From PVC group bacterium (ex Bugula neritina AB1) (GTDB lineage Bacteria; GCA-001730085), in assembly GCA_001730085.1 (NCBI GenBank), contig MDLB01000022.1:1-5132 (forward strand): 5,132 bases of DNA, read 5' to 3'. Position 1 is the first letter of the stretch. Each line of letters opens with the position of its first letter. The translations under genes were made by a program, and so were the position numbers. The notes below the pieces were generated by a model. That model was not told the origin of the DNA and did no database searches. It saw only the letters and a program-made list of their open reading frames with translations. Shown here piece after piece: positions 5,006-5,132 of this stretch.

Positions 5006-5132
5006 GGTTTTTTACACAGCACCTCGGCTCCGCTCGAACTACGGGGATCGGGGAAGAAGAAACCGTGCGTTGCGACATGCAAAATACGAGGCGACTCAGA
5101 ATTTTCGCCGATGGATTTGAAAGCTTCTTCGG
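4981..5132 (-). pseudogene. CHAT-domain protein fragment, interrupted by the IS110 element and cut by the window edge
   Basis: The minus-strand frame entering from the right edge gives 49 residues. The first 30 include SPRILHVATHGFFFPDPR, the hallmark strand and catalytic His motif (ATHGFF) of CHAT domains, caspase-like cysteine protease folds that often follow TPR repeats. The catalytic Cys half, normally further on in an LSAC-type motif, is missing. After SSSGAE (5023) the frame runs through the IS110 end and stops at a TAG inside the inverted repeat (4983-4981). With the element removed at the CT core, the frame continues in phase into 3641-3603 before a TGA, still without the Cys motif, so the 3' half was also lost by another event, possibly the IS66-associated rearrangement. 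The GC-rich stretch at 5022-5036 may be a repeat-type insertion in the gene. The N-terminal part lies beyond the window. Confidence 0.65.

Larger units (their letters stand above)
3642..5022 (+). mobile_element. IS110-family insertion sequence (about 1381 bp, proposed ends)
   Basis: The element carries one DEDD transposase gene with a 230-bp structured leader and a short tail, the layout of IS110-group elements that encode a bridge RNA upstream of the transposase. IS110 elements have no terminal repeats or long duplications, so the ends are inferred. A CT dinucleotide occurs at 3642-3643 and again at 5023-5024. With CT as crossover core, the guide segments of the leader match the right end and right flank (see the ncRNA entry), and the interrupted CHAT frame rejoins in phase. 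The transposase assignment is firm; the exact ends are a model that an empty site in a related genome would test. Confidence 0.7.

Overview
The window looks like an accessory stretch of a chromosome from the Bacteroidota. The evidence is a perfect TAnnTTTG-type -7 box in front of an IS operon, AT-rich intergenic DNA with few Shine-Dalgarno sites, an IS66 transposase without the usual zinc-finger cysteines, and a CHAT-domain gene fragment. This placement is inferred from sequence style, not from a marker gene.

Layout. Positions 1-306 hold the 3' part of a PemK/MazF-family toxin gene, cut by the left window edge. Two small plus-strand genes follow: an unrecognised acidic 98-aa protein (398-694) and a 113-aa coiled-coil protein built from SEER-type repeats (751-1092). 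A complete IS66-family element occupies 1186-3530 on the minus strand. It has 17-bp perfect terminal inverted repeats and the three-gene set tnpA-tnpB-tnpC, but no visible 8-bp target duplication. About 110 bp of non-coding DNA separates it from a second, unrelated element: an IS110-family element with a DEDD transposase at 3875-4894. At the right edge, on the minus strand, is a broken CHAT-domain gene whose catalytic His motif (ATHGFF) is still readable.

The most interesting part is the 230-bp leader of the IS110 element. It folds on paper into two consecutive guide-loop structures, as in the bridge RNAs known from IS110-family elements such as IS621. With CT assumed as the crossover core, the element would span 3642-5022. 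The putative left donor guide (3775-3781) is then identical to the seven bases next to the core at the right end. The putative right target guide (3732-3738) is exactly complementary to the core plus five bases of right flanking DNA. The other two guides match only partly (5/7 and 4/7). Removing the element at this core also joins the CHAT reading frame in phase with the left flank, which independently supports the boundaries. A roughly 30-bp imperfect inverted repeat lies just inside both proposed ends.

History. The IS110 element appears to have entered a CHAT gene at a CT dinucleotide. The IS66 element then sits about 110 bp away without a target duplication, consistent with a deletion or rearrangement that removed the rest of the CHAT gene. 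The window therefore reads as an eroding mobile-element landing zone next to a toxin-antitoxin locus.
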